NCBI RefSeq assembly: GCF_011421595.1
Contig: NZ_WTLH01000014.1
Coordinates: 1-54,034 of the forward strand
DNA from: Streptomyces sp. YIM 98790
GTDB lineage: Bacteria > Actinomycetota > Actinomycetes > Streptomycetales > Streptomycetaceae
DNA: 54,034 nucleotides
Reading direction: 5' to 3'
Part shown: in pieces, positions 8,052 through 17,146 of the stretch
Position numbering within the stretch: position 1 is the first letter of the stretch
Layout: each line of letters starts with the position of its first letter
Program-made: the position numbers and the translations under genes
Notes under the pieces: model-generated
Databases searched by the model: none
Seen by the model: the letters and a program-made list of their open reading frames with translations, nothing else
What the model was told of the DNA's origin: nothing

Positions 8052-9562
8052 CCGCCGGGCGGTCCGCGCTGGTGGTCGGGGGCGGACTGGCGGGGGTGAG
8101 CGCGGCACTGGCACTGGCCGACCGCGGCCACCGGGTCACCCTGATCGAGAGCCGCTCCCGGCTGGGCGGGCTGGCCTCCTCCTTCCGCCGGGACTCCGCC
8201 GCCGGCCGGCTCACCGTGGACAACGGCCAGCACGTCTATCTGCGCTGCTGCACCGCCTACCGGTGGTTCCTGGAGCGGATCGGCGCCGCCGCGCTCGCCC
8301 CGCTGCAGCGCCGCCTGGACGTGCCGGTGCTGGACGCCGCCCGCGGCCGGCTCGGCCGGCTGCACCGCACCGCGCTGCCCGCCCCGCTGCACCTGGCCGC
8401 CTCGCTGGCCGGCTACCCCCACCTCTCCGCCGGGGAACGGGCCCGGACCGTCCGTGCCGCCTTCGCCCTGCGCCGGCTCGACCCGCAGGACCCCGCCCTG
8501 GACGGCCAGTCCTTCGGCGACTGGCTGCACCGGCACGGCCAGACCGGGCGCTGCGTGGAAGCGCTGTGGGACCTGGTCGGCGTGGCCACCCTGAACGCCC
8601 GCGCGGGGGACGTCTCGCTGGCCCTGGCCGCCATGGTGTTCCGCACCGGCCTGCTCACCCGGAGCGCCGCCGCCGACATCGGGCTGCCCGCCGTGCCGCT
8701 CGGCGAACTGCACCACACCCGGGCCGGCGCCGCCCTGGACCGGTCCGGGGTACGGGTCCGGCTGCGCACCCGGGTCCGGGCGGTGCGGCCGGCGGCCGAC
8801 GGCGGCTGGCGGGCCACGGTGCGGGACGCGGCCGGCCGGCCGGCCGAGCTGACCGCGGACACCGTCGTCCTGGCCGTGCCGCAGCGCGAGACGCACGGGC
8901 TGCTGCCGCCCGGCGCCCTGCCCGACCCCGGAGGGCTGCTCCGCATCGGCACCGCTCCGATCCTCAACGTCCACGTGATCTACGACCGGCCGGTGCTGCG
9001 GCGGCCCTTCCTCGCCGCGCTGGGCACCCCGGTGCAGTGGGTCTTCGACCGCACCGGCCCCTCGGGCCTGGCCGGGGGCGGACAGTATCTGGCGCTCTCC
9101 CAGTCGGCCGCGGGCGAGGAGATCGACCGGCCGGTGGCCGAGCTGCGCGCCCGCTATCTGCCGGAGCTGGAGCGGCTGCTGCCGCCCGCCCGGGAAGCCG
9201 CCGTGCGGGATTTCTTCGTCACCCGGGAACGCACCGCGACCTTCGCCCCCGAGCCCGGGGTGAACCGGCTGCGCCCCGGGCCGCGTACCCGGGCCGCGGG
9301 CCTCTACCTGGCCGGCGCGTGGACCGCCACCGGCTGGCCCGCGACCATGGAAAGCGCCGTCCGCAGCGGCCTGGCCGCGGCCGAGGCGGCCGACGCGGCG
9401 GACGCACCCGCGGTGTCCGGCCGCGCGAGCGGGGGCGCGCGCTTCCCGGCACCGGGGAAGGAAACCGGGGCATCCGGTGTTGCCGCTCCCGCGGCAGGCG
9501 GCGCAGCCGCGCAGGACCCGGCGGCGGATGCGCCGCCCGTACCGTACGAGGAGCACCCGTGA
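8048..9562 (+). CDS. hpnE: Hydroxysqualene dehydroxylase HpnE (FAD-dependent)
   Basis: A 504-residue flavoprotein of the phytoene-desaturase-like amine oxidase family. The Rossmann FAD-binding motif is ALVVGGGLAGVSAALALA followed by ESRSRLGG (residues 7-42), and the C-terminal FAD contact is LYLAGAWTATGWPATMESAVRSG split over the usual GxxxxTGxPATMExAxRSG pattern. It should reduce hydroxysqualene to squalene. The last 50 or so residues, after the conserved helix, are an Ala/Gly/Pro-rich tail with no family counterpart. It overlaps hpnD and the downstream polyprenyl synthase by 4 nt each. Confidence 0.9.
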   Translation: MTAGRSALVVGGGLAGVSAALALADRGHRVTLIESRSRLGGLASSFRRDSAAGRLTVDNGQHVYLRCCTAYRWFLERIGAAALAPLQRRLDVPVLDAARGRLGRLHRTALPAPLHLAASLAGYPHLSAGERARTVRAAFALRRLDPQDPALDGQSFGDWLHRHGQTGRCVEALWDLVGVATLNARAGDVSLALAAMVFRTGLLTRSAAADIGLPAVPLGELHHTRAGAALDRSGVRVRLRTRVRAVRPAADGGWRATVRDAAGRPAELTADTVVLAVPQRETHGLLPPGALPDPGGLLRIGTAPILNVHVIYDRPVLRRPFLAALGTPVQWVFDRTGPSGLAGGGQYLALSQSAAGEEIDRPVAELRARYLPELERLLPPAREAAVRDFFVTRERTATFAPEPGVNRLRPGPRTRAAGLYLAGAWTATGWPATMESAVRSGLAAAEAADAADAPAVSGRASGGARFPAPGKETGASGVAAPAAGGAAAQDPAADAPPVPYEEHP

Positions 9563-10620
9563 CCGCGTCCGACACCACCGCTGAGGTACTGGCGCTGCTG
9601 GAGCGGGGCCGGGCGCTCACCACGCCCGCCCTGCGTGCCGCCGTGGACCGGCTGGCCGCGCCCATGAACACCGTCGCCGCCTACCACTTCGGCTGGATCG
9701 ACGCCACTGGCCGCCCGGCCGACGGCGACGGCGGCAAGGCGGTCCGCCCGGCGCTGGCCATCCTGTCCGCCGAGGCCGCGGGCGCCCCGGCGGAGACCGG
9801 CGTGCCCGGCGCCGTCGCCGTGGAACTGGTGCACAACTTCTCGCTGCTGCACGACGACCTGATGGACGGCGACGAGCAGCGCCGCCACCGCGACACGGTC
9901 TGGAAGGTGCACGGCCCCGCCCAGGCCATCCTGGTCGGGGACGCGCTGTTCGCGCTCGCCCTGGACACCGTGCTGGACGGCTCCGCTCCCGGCAGCGCCA
10001 TGGCCCGGGCCGCCCGCCGGCTGGCCAACGCCAGCCGCGCGCTGATCGACGGCCAGGCCCAGGACATCACCTTCGAGAACCGGGAACGGGTCACGGTCGC
10101 CGAATGCCTGGAGATGGAGGGCAACAAGACCGGCGCCCTGCTCGCCTGCTCGGCCTCCATCGGCGCGGTGCTGGGCGGCGCGGACGACCGCATGGCCGAC
10201 GCCCTGGAGTCCTACGGCCACCACCTCGGCCTGGCCTTCCAGGCCGTGGACGACCTGCTCGGCATCTGGGGCGACCCGGCCAGCACCGGCAAGCAGACCT
10301 GGAGCGACCTGCGCCAGCGCAAGAAGTCCCTTCCGGTGGTCGCCGCCCTGTCGGCGCGCGGACCGGCCGCCGAGCGGCTGGCCGCGCTGCTCACCGCCGA
10401 CGCCAAGAAGAGCACCGAGGAGTTCCAGGACTTCGACGAGGCCGAGTTCGCCGCCCGTGCCGCGCTGATCGAGGAGGCCGGCGGCCGCGGCTGGACCGCC
10501 GACGAGGCGCGGCGGCAACGGGACGCCGCCGTGACCGCCCTGGAAGGTGTGGACATCCCCGCCGACGTCCGCCGCCGGTTCACCGCCCTCGCCGACTTCA
10601 TCGTCACCCGGCGCCACTAG
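9559..10620 (+). CDS. Polyprenyl diphosphate synthase (trans-isoprenyl diphosphate synthase)
   Basis: The 353-residue protein has the first Asp-rich motif as LLHDDLMDGDEQRR and the second as DDLLGIWGD, plus GKAVRPAL and KTGALL, all typical of farnesyl/geranylgeranyl diphosphate synthases. Located directly after hpnE with a 4-nt overlap, it most likely supplies C15 farnesyl diphosphate to HpnD; the chain length cannot be read with certainty. The next gene on this strand in the usual Streptomyces hopanoid cluster is squalene-hopene cyclase; here a convergent glucosidase follows instead. Confidence 0.9.
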   Translation: MTASDTTAEVLALLERGRALTTPALRAAVDRLAAPMNTVAAYHFGWIDATGRPADGDGGKAVRPALAILSAEAAGAPAETGVPGAVAVELVHNFSLLHDDLMDGDEQRRHRDTVWKVHGPAQAILVGDALFALALDTVLDGSAPGSAMARAARRLANASRALIDGQAQDITFENRERVTVAECLEMEGNKTGALLACSASIGAVLGGADDRMADALESYGHHLGLAFQAVDDLLGIWGDPASTGKQTWSDLRQRKKSLPVVAALSARGPAAERLAALLTADAKKSTEEFQDFDEAEFAARAALIEEAGGRGWTADEARRQRDAAVTALEGVDIPADVRRRFTALADFIVTRRH

Positions 10621-10669
10621 CCCCGCCGCCGGCACCGGGGCCGTGGCGCCGGGGTGCCCCCGCCGGGGC
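10620..10669. terminator. Candidate bidirectional terminator between convergent genes
   Basis: The 52 nt between the stop codons contain a two-part hairpin: 6-bp outer arms 10620-10625/10664-10669 and 6-bp inner arms 10631-10636/10653-10658. The internal loops are unpaired, so this is a weaker candidate than the others in the window. Confidence 0.4.
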
Positions 10670-10672
10670 GTC

Positions 10673-12328
10673 TCAGGGCGCGGTGAGCCAGGCGGTGGTG
10701 TCCGGGGGGAGGTGCCGGCCCGGGTCGAGCGGGCCGCTGGCCAGCAGGACCTCGCCGTGCCCGGGCAGCGGCTGCGGCCGGCCGGAGAGGTTCGCCGCGC
10801 AGCGGAAGCCGGGTTCCCGGGCGAAGGCCAGAACCCCGGGCGCGGACGGCAGCCACTCCAGCGGCTCCCCGTTCCCCGCGCCGAGCGCCGGGTGCCCGCG
10901 GCGCAGCCGCAGCGCCCGCCGGTACAGCTCCAGCATCGACGCCGGGTCGCCGGTCTGCGCCGCCACGGTGAGGTCCTTCCAGGCCGGCGGCTGCGGCAGC
11001 CACGGCGGGGCGGTGGCGTCGGCGGGGCTGAAGCCGAACGGCGGCTCCTGCCCGGACCACGGCATCGGCACCCGGCAGCCGTCGCGCCCCCGCACCGTGC
11101 GCCCGGAGCGCTCCCAGACCGGGTCCTGGAGCACCTCCTCGGGCAGGTCCTCCACCTCCGCCAGGCCCAGCTCCTCGCCCTGGTAGAGGTACGCCCCGCC
11201 GGGCAGCGCCAGCATCAGCAGCGCCGCAGCCCGTGCCCGCCGCAGCCCCAGCTCCAGGTCGAGCGGCGCGTCGGTGGGGGAGCGGGTGAGCACCCAGTCC
11301 TGCGTCTGCGGCCGGCCCAGGCGGCTGGCCGCGCGCAGCACGTCGTGGTTGGACAGCACCCAGGTGGCCGGCGCGCCCACCGCGTCCAGCTCGGCCAGGG
11401 TGCCGCTGATCACCTCGCGCAGCCGTCCCGGCTCCCAACGGCTCAGCATGAAGTCGAAGTTGAAGGCCGTGTGCAGGCCGCCCGGGGACACGTAGCGGGC
11501 CAGCCGGGCCGGTGAGCGCAGCGACGCCTCGGCGACGAACATCCGCTCGCCGGGGAACTCCCCGGCCAGCCGCCGCCAGTCCCGGTACACCTGCTGGACC
11601 TCCTCCCGGTCCCAGTGCGGGTGGCCCGGGTACGCCTTGGGTGCCACCTCGGGGGCCTCGGGGAAGTCCGGCAGCCGTGCGTCCTTGGCCAGGCCGTGTG
11701 CCACATCCACCCGGAAGCCGTCCACACCGCGCTCGAACCAGAACCGCAGCACCGACTCGAACTCCGCGGCCACCTCGGGGTGGTCCCAGTTCAGATCCGG
11801 CTGCCCCGGCGCGAACAGGTGCAGATACCACTCGCCCGGGCGGCCGTCCGCCTCGGTGATCCGCGTCCAGGCCGGGCCGCCGAACACCGACGCCCAGTTG
11901 TTGGGGGGCAGTTCCCCGTGCGGGCCGCGTCCGGGCCGGAAGTGGTAGCGGGCGCGTTCCGCGCTGCCCGGCCCGGCGGCCAGCGCGGCGCGGAACCACG
12001 CGTGCCGGTCGGAGGTGTGGTTGGGCACGATGTCCGGGATGATGCGCAGCCCCAGCCGGTGCGCCTCCTCGATCAGCTCCTCCGCCTCGCGCAGCGTGCC
12101 GTAGGCGGGGTCGATGTCCCGGTAGTCCGTGACGTCGTAGCCGTGGTCGGCCATGGGGGAGGGGTACCAGGGGGTGATCCACAGCGCGTCCGCGCCCAGC
12201 TCCTGCAGATACGGCAGCCGGCCGCGGATGCCCGCGATGTCCCCGATGCCGTCGCCGTTCCCGTCGGCGAAGCTGCGTATGTAGATCTGGTAGATGACGG
12301 CGCTGCGCCACCACGGTGCGGTGGACAT
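10673..12328 (-). CDS. GH13 alpha-glucosidase / oligo-1,6-glucosidase-like
   Basis: The 551-residue enzyme has the four GH13 conserved regions: DIVPNHTSD, GFRVDVAHG (nucleophile Asp208), MFVAEAS (acid Glu267) and LSNHDVLR (Asp329). The start ADGNGDGIGD near residue 21 is the calcium-type loop of the oligo-1,6-glucosidase/trehalulose hydrolase group (GH13 subfamilies 23/30). It should release glucose from alpha-glucosides in the cytoplasm; no signal peptide is visible. No sugar transporter or LacI regulator flanks it here, unlike the usual maltose or isomaltose loci. Convergent with the polyprenyl synthase and 129 nt downstream of the phosphatase gene on the same strand. Confidence 0.9.
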   Translation of the reverse strand: MSTAPWWRSAVIYQIYIRSFADGNGDGIGDIAGIRGRLPYLQELGADALWITPWYPSPMADHGYDVTDYRDIDPAYGTLREAEELIEEAHRLGLRIIPDIVPNHTSDRHAWFRAALAAGPGSAERARYHFRPGRGPHGELPPNNWASVFGGPAWTRITEADGRPGEWYLHLFAPGQPDLNWDHPEVAAEFESVLRFWFERGVDGFRVDVAHGLAKDARLPDFPEAPEVAPKAYPGHPHWDREEVQQVYRDWRRLAGEFPGERMFVAEASLRSPARLARYVSPGGLHTAFNFDFMLSRWEPGRLREVISGTLAELDAVGAPATWVLSNHDVLRAASRLGRPQTQDWVLTRSPTDAPLDLELGLRRARAAALLMLALPGGAYLYQGEELGLAEVEDLPEEVLQDPVWERSGRTVRGRDGCRVPMPWSGQEPPFGFSPADATAPPWLPQPPAWKDLTVAAQTGDPASMLELYRRALRLRRGHPALGAGNGEPLEWLPSAPGVLAFAREPGFRCAANLSGRPQPLPGHGEVLLASGPLDPGRHLPPDTTAWLTAP

Positions 12329-12457
12329 GGGTGTGTGCGGCTCCTGGTTGCGGTCGGGCCGGCGGCCGCCCGCGGCGGCGCCCCGTCCGCGCGGCTCCGG
12401 CCCGGGACGGAAGAAGGCGAGGCGGGGAAAGGAGAGGAGAGGGGAGGAGGGCGCGGG

Positions 12458-13270
12458 TCAGGGGGCGGAGTCGAGCAGGGAGACGCGCAGGCGGTCGCGG
12501 TCCGCGGCGGTCAGGCCCAGGCCTCGCGTCAGATAGTTCTCGGTGCCGCTCCATTCGCGCTCGATCTGGTCGAACGCCGCCTCCAGATAGCCGGCCCGGG
12601 CGTCGAACAGCGGCGCGAGCAGCTCCGTGATCTCCGCCGTCACAGCCGGGTCCTCGGTCCGCTCCGAGGCGGCCCGCCTGAACCGGTAGCGCCGCTGGGC
12701 GTCGTTGGAGATGAGGTAGTCGGCGACGATGGCGTCCCGCTCCACGCCCACCGCCAGCAGCACCACCGCCACCGTCAGCCCGGCCCGGTCCTTGCCGGCG
12801 GCGCAGTGCAGCAGCGCGGGTGTGGCGCCGTCCGCCAGGCTGCGCAGCACCTGCCGGTACTCGGCCGTCCGCTCGCTGATCATCATCCGGTAGGAGGCCG
12901 CCATCCGGGCAGCCGCCTGCCCGTCGCCGAGCGAGGAGCGCAGCTGTGCCAGATCGCCGTGCCGCACCATGCGCCAGAACGCGGCGCCGTCCGCCGGATC
13001 GGTCAGGGGCAGATTGACGTTCCGCACCCCGGGCAGCTCCACATCCAGGCCGTCCACGGCCCGGTCCGCGGAATTGCGGAAGTCGAACACGGTGTGCAGC
13101 CCGAGCTCCGCCAGGAACCGCTGGTCCTCCTCGGTGGCATGGGCCAGGTGACCGCTGCGGAACAGCCGCCCGGTGCGGGTCCGGCGCCCGTCCGCGGTCG
13201 GCAGTCCGCCCAGATCGCGGAAATTGCGCACACCGGTGAGTATCGGTTCGGCGGACTGCTGCTGCGTCAC
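12458..13270 (-). CDS. Tyrosine/lipid phosphatase of the PtpB / Siw14 type (DUF, Tyr_phosphatase_3)
   Basis: A 270-residue cytoplasmic phosphatase. It has the NFRDLGGLPT opening of the Y_phosphatase3 family and the active-site P-loop HCAAGKDRAG (Cys156, Arg162), whose Lys-Asp-Arg core is typical of MptpB-like enzymes that act on phosphotyrosine, phosphoserine/threonine or phosphoinositides. I chose the GTG at 13270 because GGAGG lies 4 nt upstream; an in-frame ATG at 13300 would add ten residues. It is divergent from the AlkB-like gene, and the 98 nt between them must hold both promoters. Confidence 0.85.
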   Translation of the reverse strand: MTQQQSAEPILTGVRNFRDLGGLPTADGRRTRTGRLFRSGHLAHATEEDQRFLAELGLHTVFDFRNSADRAVDGLDVELPGVRNVNLPLTDPADGAAFWRMVRHGDLAQLRSSLGDGQAAARMAASYRMMISERTAEYRQVLRSLADGATPALLHCAAGKDRAGLTVAVVLLAVGVERDAIVADYLISNDAQRRYRFRRAASERTEDPAVTAEITELLAPLFDARAGYLEAAFDQIEREWSGTENYLTRGLGLTAADRDRLRVSLLDSAP

Positions 13271-13368
13271 TGGACCTCCGGACGACACTGCCGCCGGCAT
13301 CCGCGCCGACGGGCGGGAGGGCCACCTTACGTCATGACGTGCACGGACGAGGGTGTGATGATGGCCGC

Positions 13369-14076
13369 ATGGAAGGCGTGCGAGGTCCGGACGGTGAACT
13401 CTTCCCGCCGGAGGTCTCCCCGGGGCCGGTGACGGTCGCGCCGGGCGCGGTGCACCTGCCGGGCGAGCTGGGGCCCGAGCGGCAGCGGGAGCTGCTGGCC
13501 GCCTGCCGCGAGTGGTCCCGGCCGCCCGCGGGGCTGCGCACCGTGCGCACCCCGGGCGGGGTGATGTCGGTGCGCCAGGTGTGCGTGGGCCGGCACTGGT
13601 ATCCCTACGGCTATGCGCGGACCGTGGTGGACGGCGACGGCGCGCCGGTGAAGCCGTTCCCGGCCTGGCTGGGGGACTGGGCCCGCCGGGCGGTGGCCGC
13701 CGCCGGGCTGCCCGGCCCGGGCGCCGGGAACCCCGGGGACTGCGGGGGCGAGGGGGACCACGCCTACGACATCGGGCTGGTCAACTTCTATGCGCGCGGG
13801 GCGCGGATGGGGATGCACCGGGACAGCGACGAGCGCTCGCCCGCGCCGGTGGTCTCCTTCAGCCTGGGCGACAGCTGCGTCTTCCGGTTCGGCAACACCC
13901 GGAGCCGGTCCCGGCCGTGGACGGACGTGGAGCTGCGCAGCGGGGACGCCTTCGTCTTCGGCGGTCCGTCCCGGCTGGCCTACCACGGCGTTCCCCGCAC
14001 CCGCCCGGGAACCGCCCCGGCCGCCCTCGGGCTCGACGGCCGGCTGAACGTGACCGTGCGGGTGTCGGGCCTGTGA
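13369..14076 (+). CDS. AlkB-like alpha-ketoglutarate-dependent dioxygenase
   Basis: This 235-residue protein has the Fe(II)/2-oxoglutarate set of AlkB: HxD (MGMHRDSDE, His150 and Asp152), a distal His206 in LAYHGVPR, and the C-terminal RLNVTVRVS in which the two Arg residues bind 2-oxoglutarate and substrate. The segment YDIGLVNFYARGARM matches the N-Y motif of the family. It probably demethylates alkylated DNA or RNA bases. The ATG at 13369 is chosen because family members begin close to the ELFP segment; an in-frame upstream GTG at 13339 is possible. It stands alone, with no Ada or AlkA gene nearby. Confidence 0.88.
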   Translation: MEGVRGPDGELFPPEVSPGPVTVAPGAVHLPGELGPERQRELLAACREWSRPPAGLRTVRTPGGVMSVRQVCVGRHWYPYGYARTVVDGDGAPVKPFPAWLGDWARRAVAAAGLPGPGAGNPGDCGGEGDHAYDIGLVNFYARGARMGMHRDSDERSPAPVVSFSLGDSCVFRFGNTRSRSRPWTDVELRSGDAFVFGGPSRLAYHGVPRTRPGTAPAALGLDGRLNVTVRVSGL

Positions 14077-14644
14077 GACCGGGGTGAACGGCCCCGCCGC
14101 TCCCGCCCCGCCGCGCCCGGTGACCGTGTGTGTGTCCTGGGTCACTGCTGTGCCCGCCGCGTGCGCCAGTTGTGGGCGGGGACGGTGCGGGGTGTGGCGC
14201 TGGTGAGAGCGCTATGGGAAGCTCCGGAAAAGCTCCGGTACGGGCGTGCGGAAGGGTAGCGTGCGTTCGCGAACGTTCCCGGTGCGTCCTCCGGGAATTG
14301 CCCGGGAAAGTCGTCTGATGGGCCGTCTTGCGGTCCGGAACGGTGAACCCGGGGGTTCCAGGGGGCGTTATGATCCCCCGGAACGATCAAACGATCAAAC
14401 GAACAACCGAACTTTTCACTCGTCAGGAGCTGGCGAGGGGTGGCGAATCCCGGAACTCGCGCCATCCCGCCGGGTGTTGGCGGCTAGCGTGGCCTGGCAC
14501 GCAGTACCTTCGCCCCGCCCGCCCGGCCGTACCGGTGCACCCGGTCTCCGCTCAACTCCCGTGCGGATACCGCCCGTCCGCCGTCCGCCCGCTCCGACCG
14601 ACAGTTGAATCCGCGTGAGCTCCGACAAAACTCCGAGGACGCCG
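14077..14644 (+). other. Intergenic region upstream of the conservon, with repeats and hairpins
   Basis: No gene is supported in these 568 nt. Visible elements are a 14-nt inverted repeat with 6-nt arms (14345-14358), a hairpin with an 8-bp stem and one bulged A (14357-14382), and an A-rich direct repeat of about 8 bp, atcaaacg-like, at 14386-14403. Promoters for the conservon are expected here but no clear -35/-10 pair stands out. Confidence 0.5.
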
Positions 14645-16555
14645 ATGCCCGAACCGCAGAGTCATGCGGCGAGCGCCGGAAGCGGACGCCCCGCTACCGG
14701 CGGTTCACGGCCCGCCCCCACCGGCTCCACCTCGCGCTCTGGCGACCGGCACCACGGCCGGGCCTCGGCCCGGCTCGCCGAGGGCGAGAACGAAGCGCGG
14801 CGGCGGGTGCTCCGCCTCGCGGTGGTCCCGTCACTCCTGGTCTCCGCGGTCTGCACCGCGGTCGTCACCTATCTGCTGCGGGCGCACCAGGGGCCGGGCA
14901 GCTACGAAACCCCGGCGCTGTGGATCGTCCTGGGCGCCGCCCTGCTGCTGGTGTGCCTGATCGTCGCCGGCGCCGCCTACGGTGCCACCGGCGAGAGCCG
15001 CGCACAGGCCGCCCGCTACGCGGCGCTGCGCCGCCAGGCCGCCCGCGGCCGCGGTGAACTGCACACCCTGCTCCAGCGGGTGGAGCGGGGCGAGCGCATC
15101 CGTCCCCCGGAGCACGCCCCGCCGCTGCCCGAACCGGACGGCGACGCCATGGAGCAGCTCGCCCGGGAGATCGCCTGCGCCCACTACGCCGCCCAGGTGG
15201 CGGTGGCCGAGGCCGCGCATCTGGTGCGCGGCAGTGTCAGCGGCAGCGACGAGAAGGTCGAGGTCTTCGTCAACCTCGCCCGCCGCCTGCAGTCCCTGGT
15301 GCACCGGGCCATCGAGTACCTGGACGAACTGGAGAACGAGGTCGAGGACCCGGACCTGCTCAAGGGCCTGTTCAACGTCGACCACCTGGCCACCCGGATC
15401 CGCCGGCACGCCGAGAACCTGGCCGTGCTGGGCGGGGCGGTGGCCCGCCGGCAGTGGACCCGCCCGGTCGGCATGACGGAGGTGCTGCGGTCGGCCATCG
15501 CCGAGGTCGAGCAGTACTCCCGGGTCAAGCTGGTGCCGCCGGTCGAGGGCACGCTGCGCGGCCACGCCGTGGCCGACGTCATCCACCTGCTCGCCGAACT
15601 GGTGGAGAACGCCACCACCTACTCGGCGCCGCAGACCCAGGTGCTGATGCGCGCCCAGTACGTGACGGCCGGCCTGGCGGTCGAGGTGGAGGACCGCGGG
15701 CTGGGCATGAGCGCCGCCGAGCAGAAGCGGATGAACGCCCTGCTCTCCGGCGCCGAGCGGATCGAGGTGGACGAGCTGCTCGCGGACGGCCGGATCGGCC
15801 TGTTCGTGGTGGCCTCGCTGGCCCAGCGGCACAACATCGTGGTGCAGCTCCAGAGCAACATCTACGGCGGCACCCAGGCGGTTCTGGTGGTGCCCCGGGA
15901 GCTGCTGGGCGAGACGCCCGCGGACCGGACCGGCGGCCGGCACCCGGCCGGCGCGGTGTCCGCCGCCCCGTCCGCGTCCGTTCCCGCCTCCGTGCCGGGC
16001 GTCCCCGCCCCGGCCGCGGACCGGCCCGCGGCGGAGGCCCGCCCCCTGCCGCAGCCGCGGCGGGAGGCGATAGAGCCGGCCGAGCACAGCCGGCCGGACC
16101 TGACCGGGTCCGCGGTGAGCGGCCCGCCCGCGGCGGTGGACCCGGTCGGCCGGGTCTCCGCCAGCCCGTACGGTCACGCCCAGTCCGGAGCCGGGCACCA
16201 GCCGCCGCACCAGGCGCACCACGGGCACCAGCCGCACCAGGCGAACCAGGCGAACCACGGAGCACCGCCCCAGGGACCGCAGACCCCGGCCCGGGCCCAG
16301 GAGCGGGCGCATCCGGCCGCGCAGGGACCGTCCACCATGCCGCTGGGCGTCATCCCCCCGCTGGACGACGGAACGGCCGACCGCCGTCCCGAACTCCCGC
16401 GCCGCCGACGCCAGGAGCATCTGGCGCCGCAGCTGCGGGACGAGCCGCAGGCCCGTCCCGCCGCCCAGGACGACCGCGAATTCGGCCACGACCCGGGTCT
16501 CATGGCCGCTTTCCGGCGCGGTGCCAACCTCGCCAACGACCCGGAAGACCGGTAA
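14645..16555 (+). CDS. cvnA: Conservon CvnA: membrane sensor with histidine-kinase-like ATPase domain
   Basis: A 636-residue sensor (646 with the alternative GTG at 14615). A Ser/Pro-rich N-terminus is followed by two hydrophobic helices (roughly residues 60-80 and 95-120), a helical dimerisation-like region, and a GHKL ATPase domain with N box ELVENATTYS and G1 box VEDRGLGMS. The C-terminal 200 residues are Pro/Ala/Gln/His-rich and presumably disordered. In conservons CvnA controls the small GTPase CvnD with CvnB and CvnC as a membrane-linked complex. I chose ATG 14645 because AGGA lies 5 nt upstream, while the GTG at 14615 lacks a ribosome site. A 171-nt gap separates it from cvnB. Confidence 0.9.
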   Translation: MPEPQSHAASAGSGRPATGGSRPAPTGSTSRSGDRHHGRASARLAEGENEARRRVLRLAVVPSLLVSAVCTAVVTYLLRAHQGPGSYETPALWIVLGAALLLVCLIVAGAAYGATGESRAQAARYAALRRQAARGRGELHTLLQRVERGERIRPPEHAPPLPEPDGDAMEQLAREIACAHYAAQVAVAEAAHLVRGSVSGSDEKVEVFVNLARRLQSLVHRAIEYLDELENEVEDPDLLKGLFNVDHLATRIRRHAENLAVLGGAVARRQWTRPVGMTEVLRSAIAEVEQYSRVKLVPPVEGTLRGHAVADVIHLLAELVENATTYSAPQTQVLMRAQYVTAGLAVEVEDRGLGMSAAEQKRMNALLSGAERIEVDELLADGRIGLFVVASLAQRHNIVVQLQSNIYGGTQAVLVVPRELLGETPADRTGGRHPAGAVSAAPSASVPASVPGVPAPAADRPAAEARPLPQPRREAIEPAEHSRPDLTGSAVSGPPAAVDPVGRVSASPYGHAQSGAGHQPPHQAHHGHQPHQANQANHGAPPQGPQTPARAQERAHPAAQGPSTMPLGVIPPLDDGTADRRPELPRRRRQEHLAPQLRDEPQARPAAQDDREFGHDPGLMAAFRRGANLANDPEDR

Positions 16556-16726
16556 CGGACCGCTCTGCAGACCCCCAGCCCAGACCGCTAGCCCCGAGCG
16601 TGCAGAAGCCGGCGGGCCGCGCAGCACCACACGACGGCACGCGACCCGCCAGCAGAACACCGGCTACATCGCCAGCCACGTAGCCGTGCACCCTCAGACT
16701 CAGCCCTTGAGGAGACTTAGGCGACC

Positions 16727-17143
16727 ATGGTGAGTGAAGCGCCCCTCGGCCAGACCACGGACCTTTCCTGGCTGCTGTCCGGCCTTGTGCAACGGGTCCC
16801 GCACACCCGCAGCGCGCTCCTGCTGTCCAGCGACGGGCTGGTGAAGGCCGCCCACGGACTGGACATCGATGCCGCGGACCACCTGGCCGCGCTGGCGTCC
16901 GGCCTGTACTCTCTGGCCCGGAGCGCCGGAGCCCGGTTCGGCGACGGCGGCGACGTGCGGCAGGTGGTGGTCGAACTGGATTCCACACTGCTGTTCGTCT
17001 CCACCGCCGGGCAGGGGGCCTGCCTGGCCGTCCTGGCCGGCCGGGACGCGGACGCCGCGGTCCTGGGCTACGAGATGGCCATGCTGGTGAAGAGCGTGCG
17101 TCCGGCGCTGATGACGCCGGCGCGTCAGCCCGCGGGACAGTGA
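16727..17143 (+). CDS. cvnB: Conservon CvnB: roadblock/LC7 domain protein
   Basis: The 138-residue product is a single roadblock/LC7 domain: LSWLLSGL-type helix, the strand SALLLSSDGLVKAAHG and the second half LLFVSTAGQGACLAVLAG. Roadblock proteins regulate small Ras-like GTPases, and CvnB is expected to act on CvnD (17505-18122). The ATG at 16727 has GAGGAG 12 nt upstream. It ends 3 nt before cvnC, so translation is coupled. Confidence 0.93.
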   Translation: MVSEAPLGQTTDLSWLLSGLVQRVPHTRSALLLSSDGLVKAAHGLDIDAADHLAALASGLYSLARSAGARFGDGGDVRQVVVELDSTLLFVSTAGQGACLAVLAGRDADAAVLGYEMAMLVKSVRPALMTPARQPAGQ

Positions 17144-17146
17144 GCG

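Noticed and set aside
16556..16726. Extra small gene between cvnA and cvnB
   Set aside because: The frames there lack a ribosome site and coding bias; the gap is probably an untranslated spacer.
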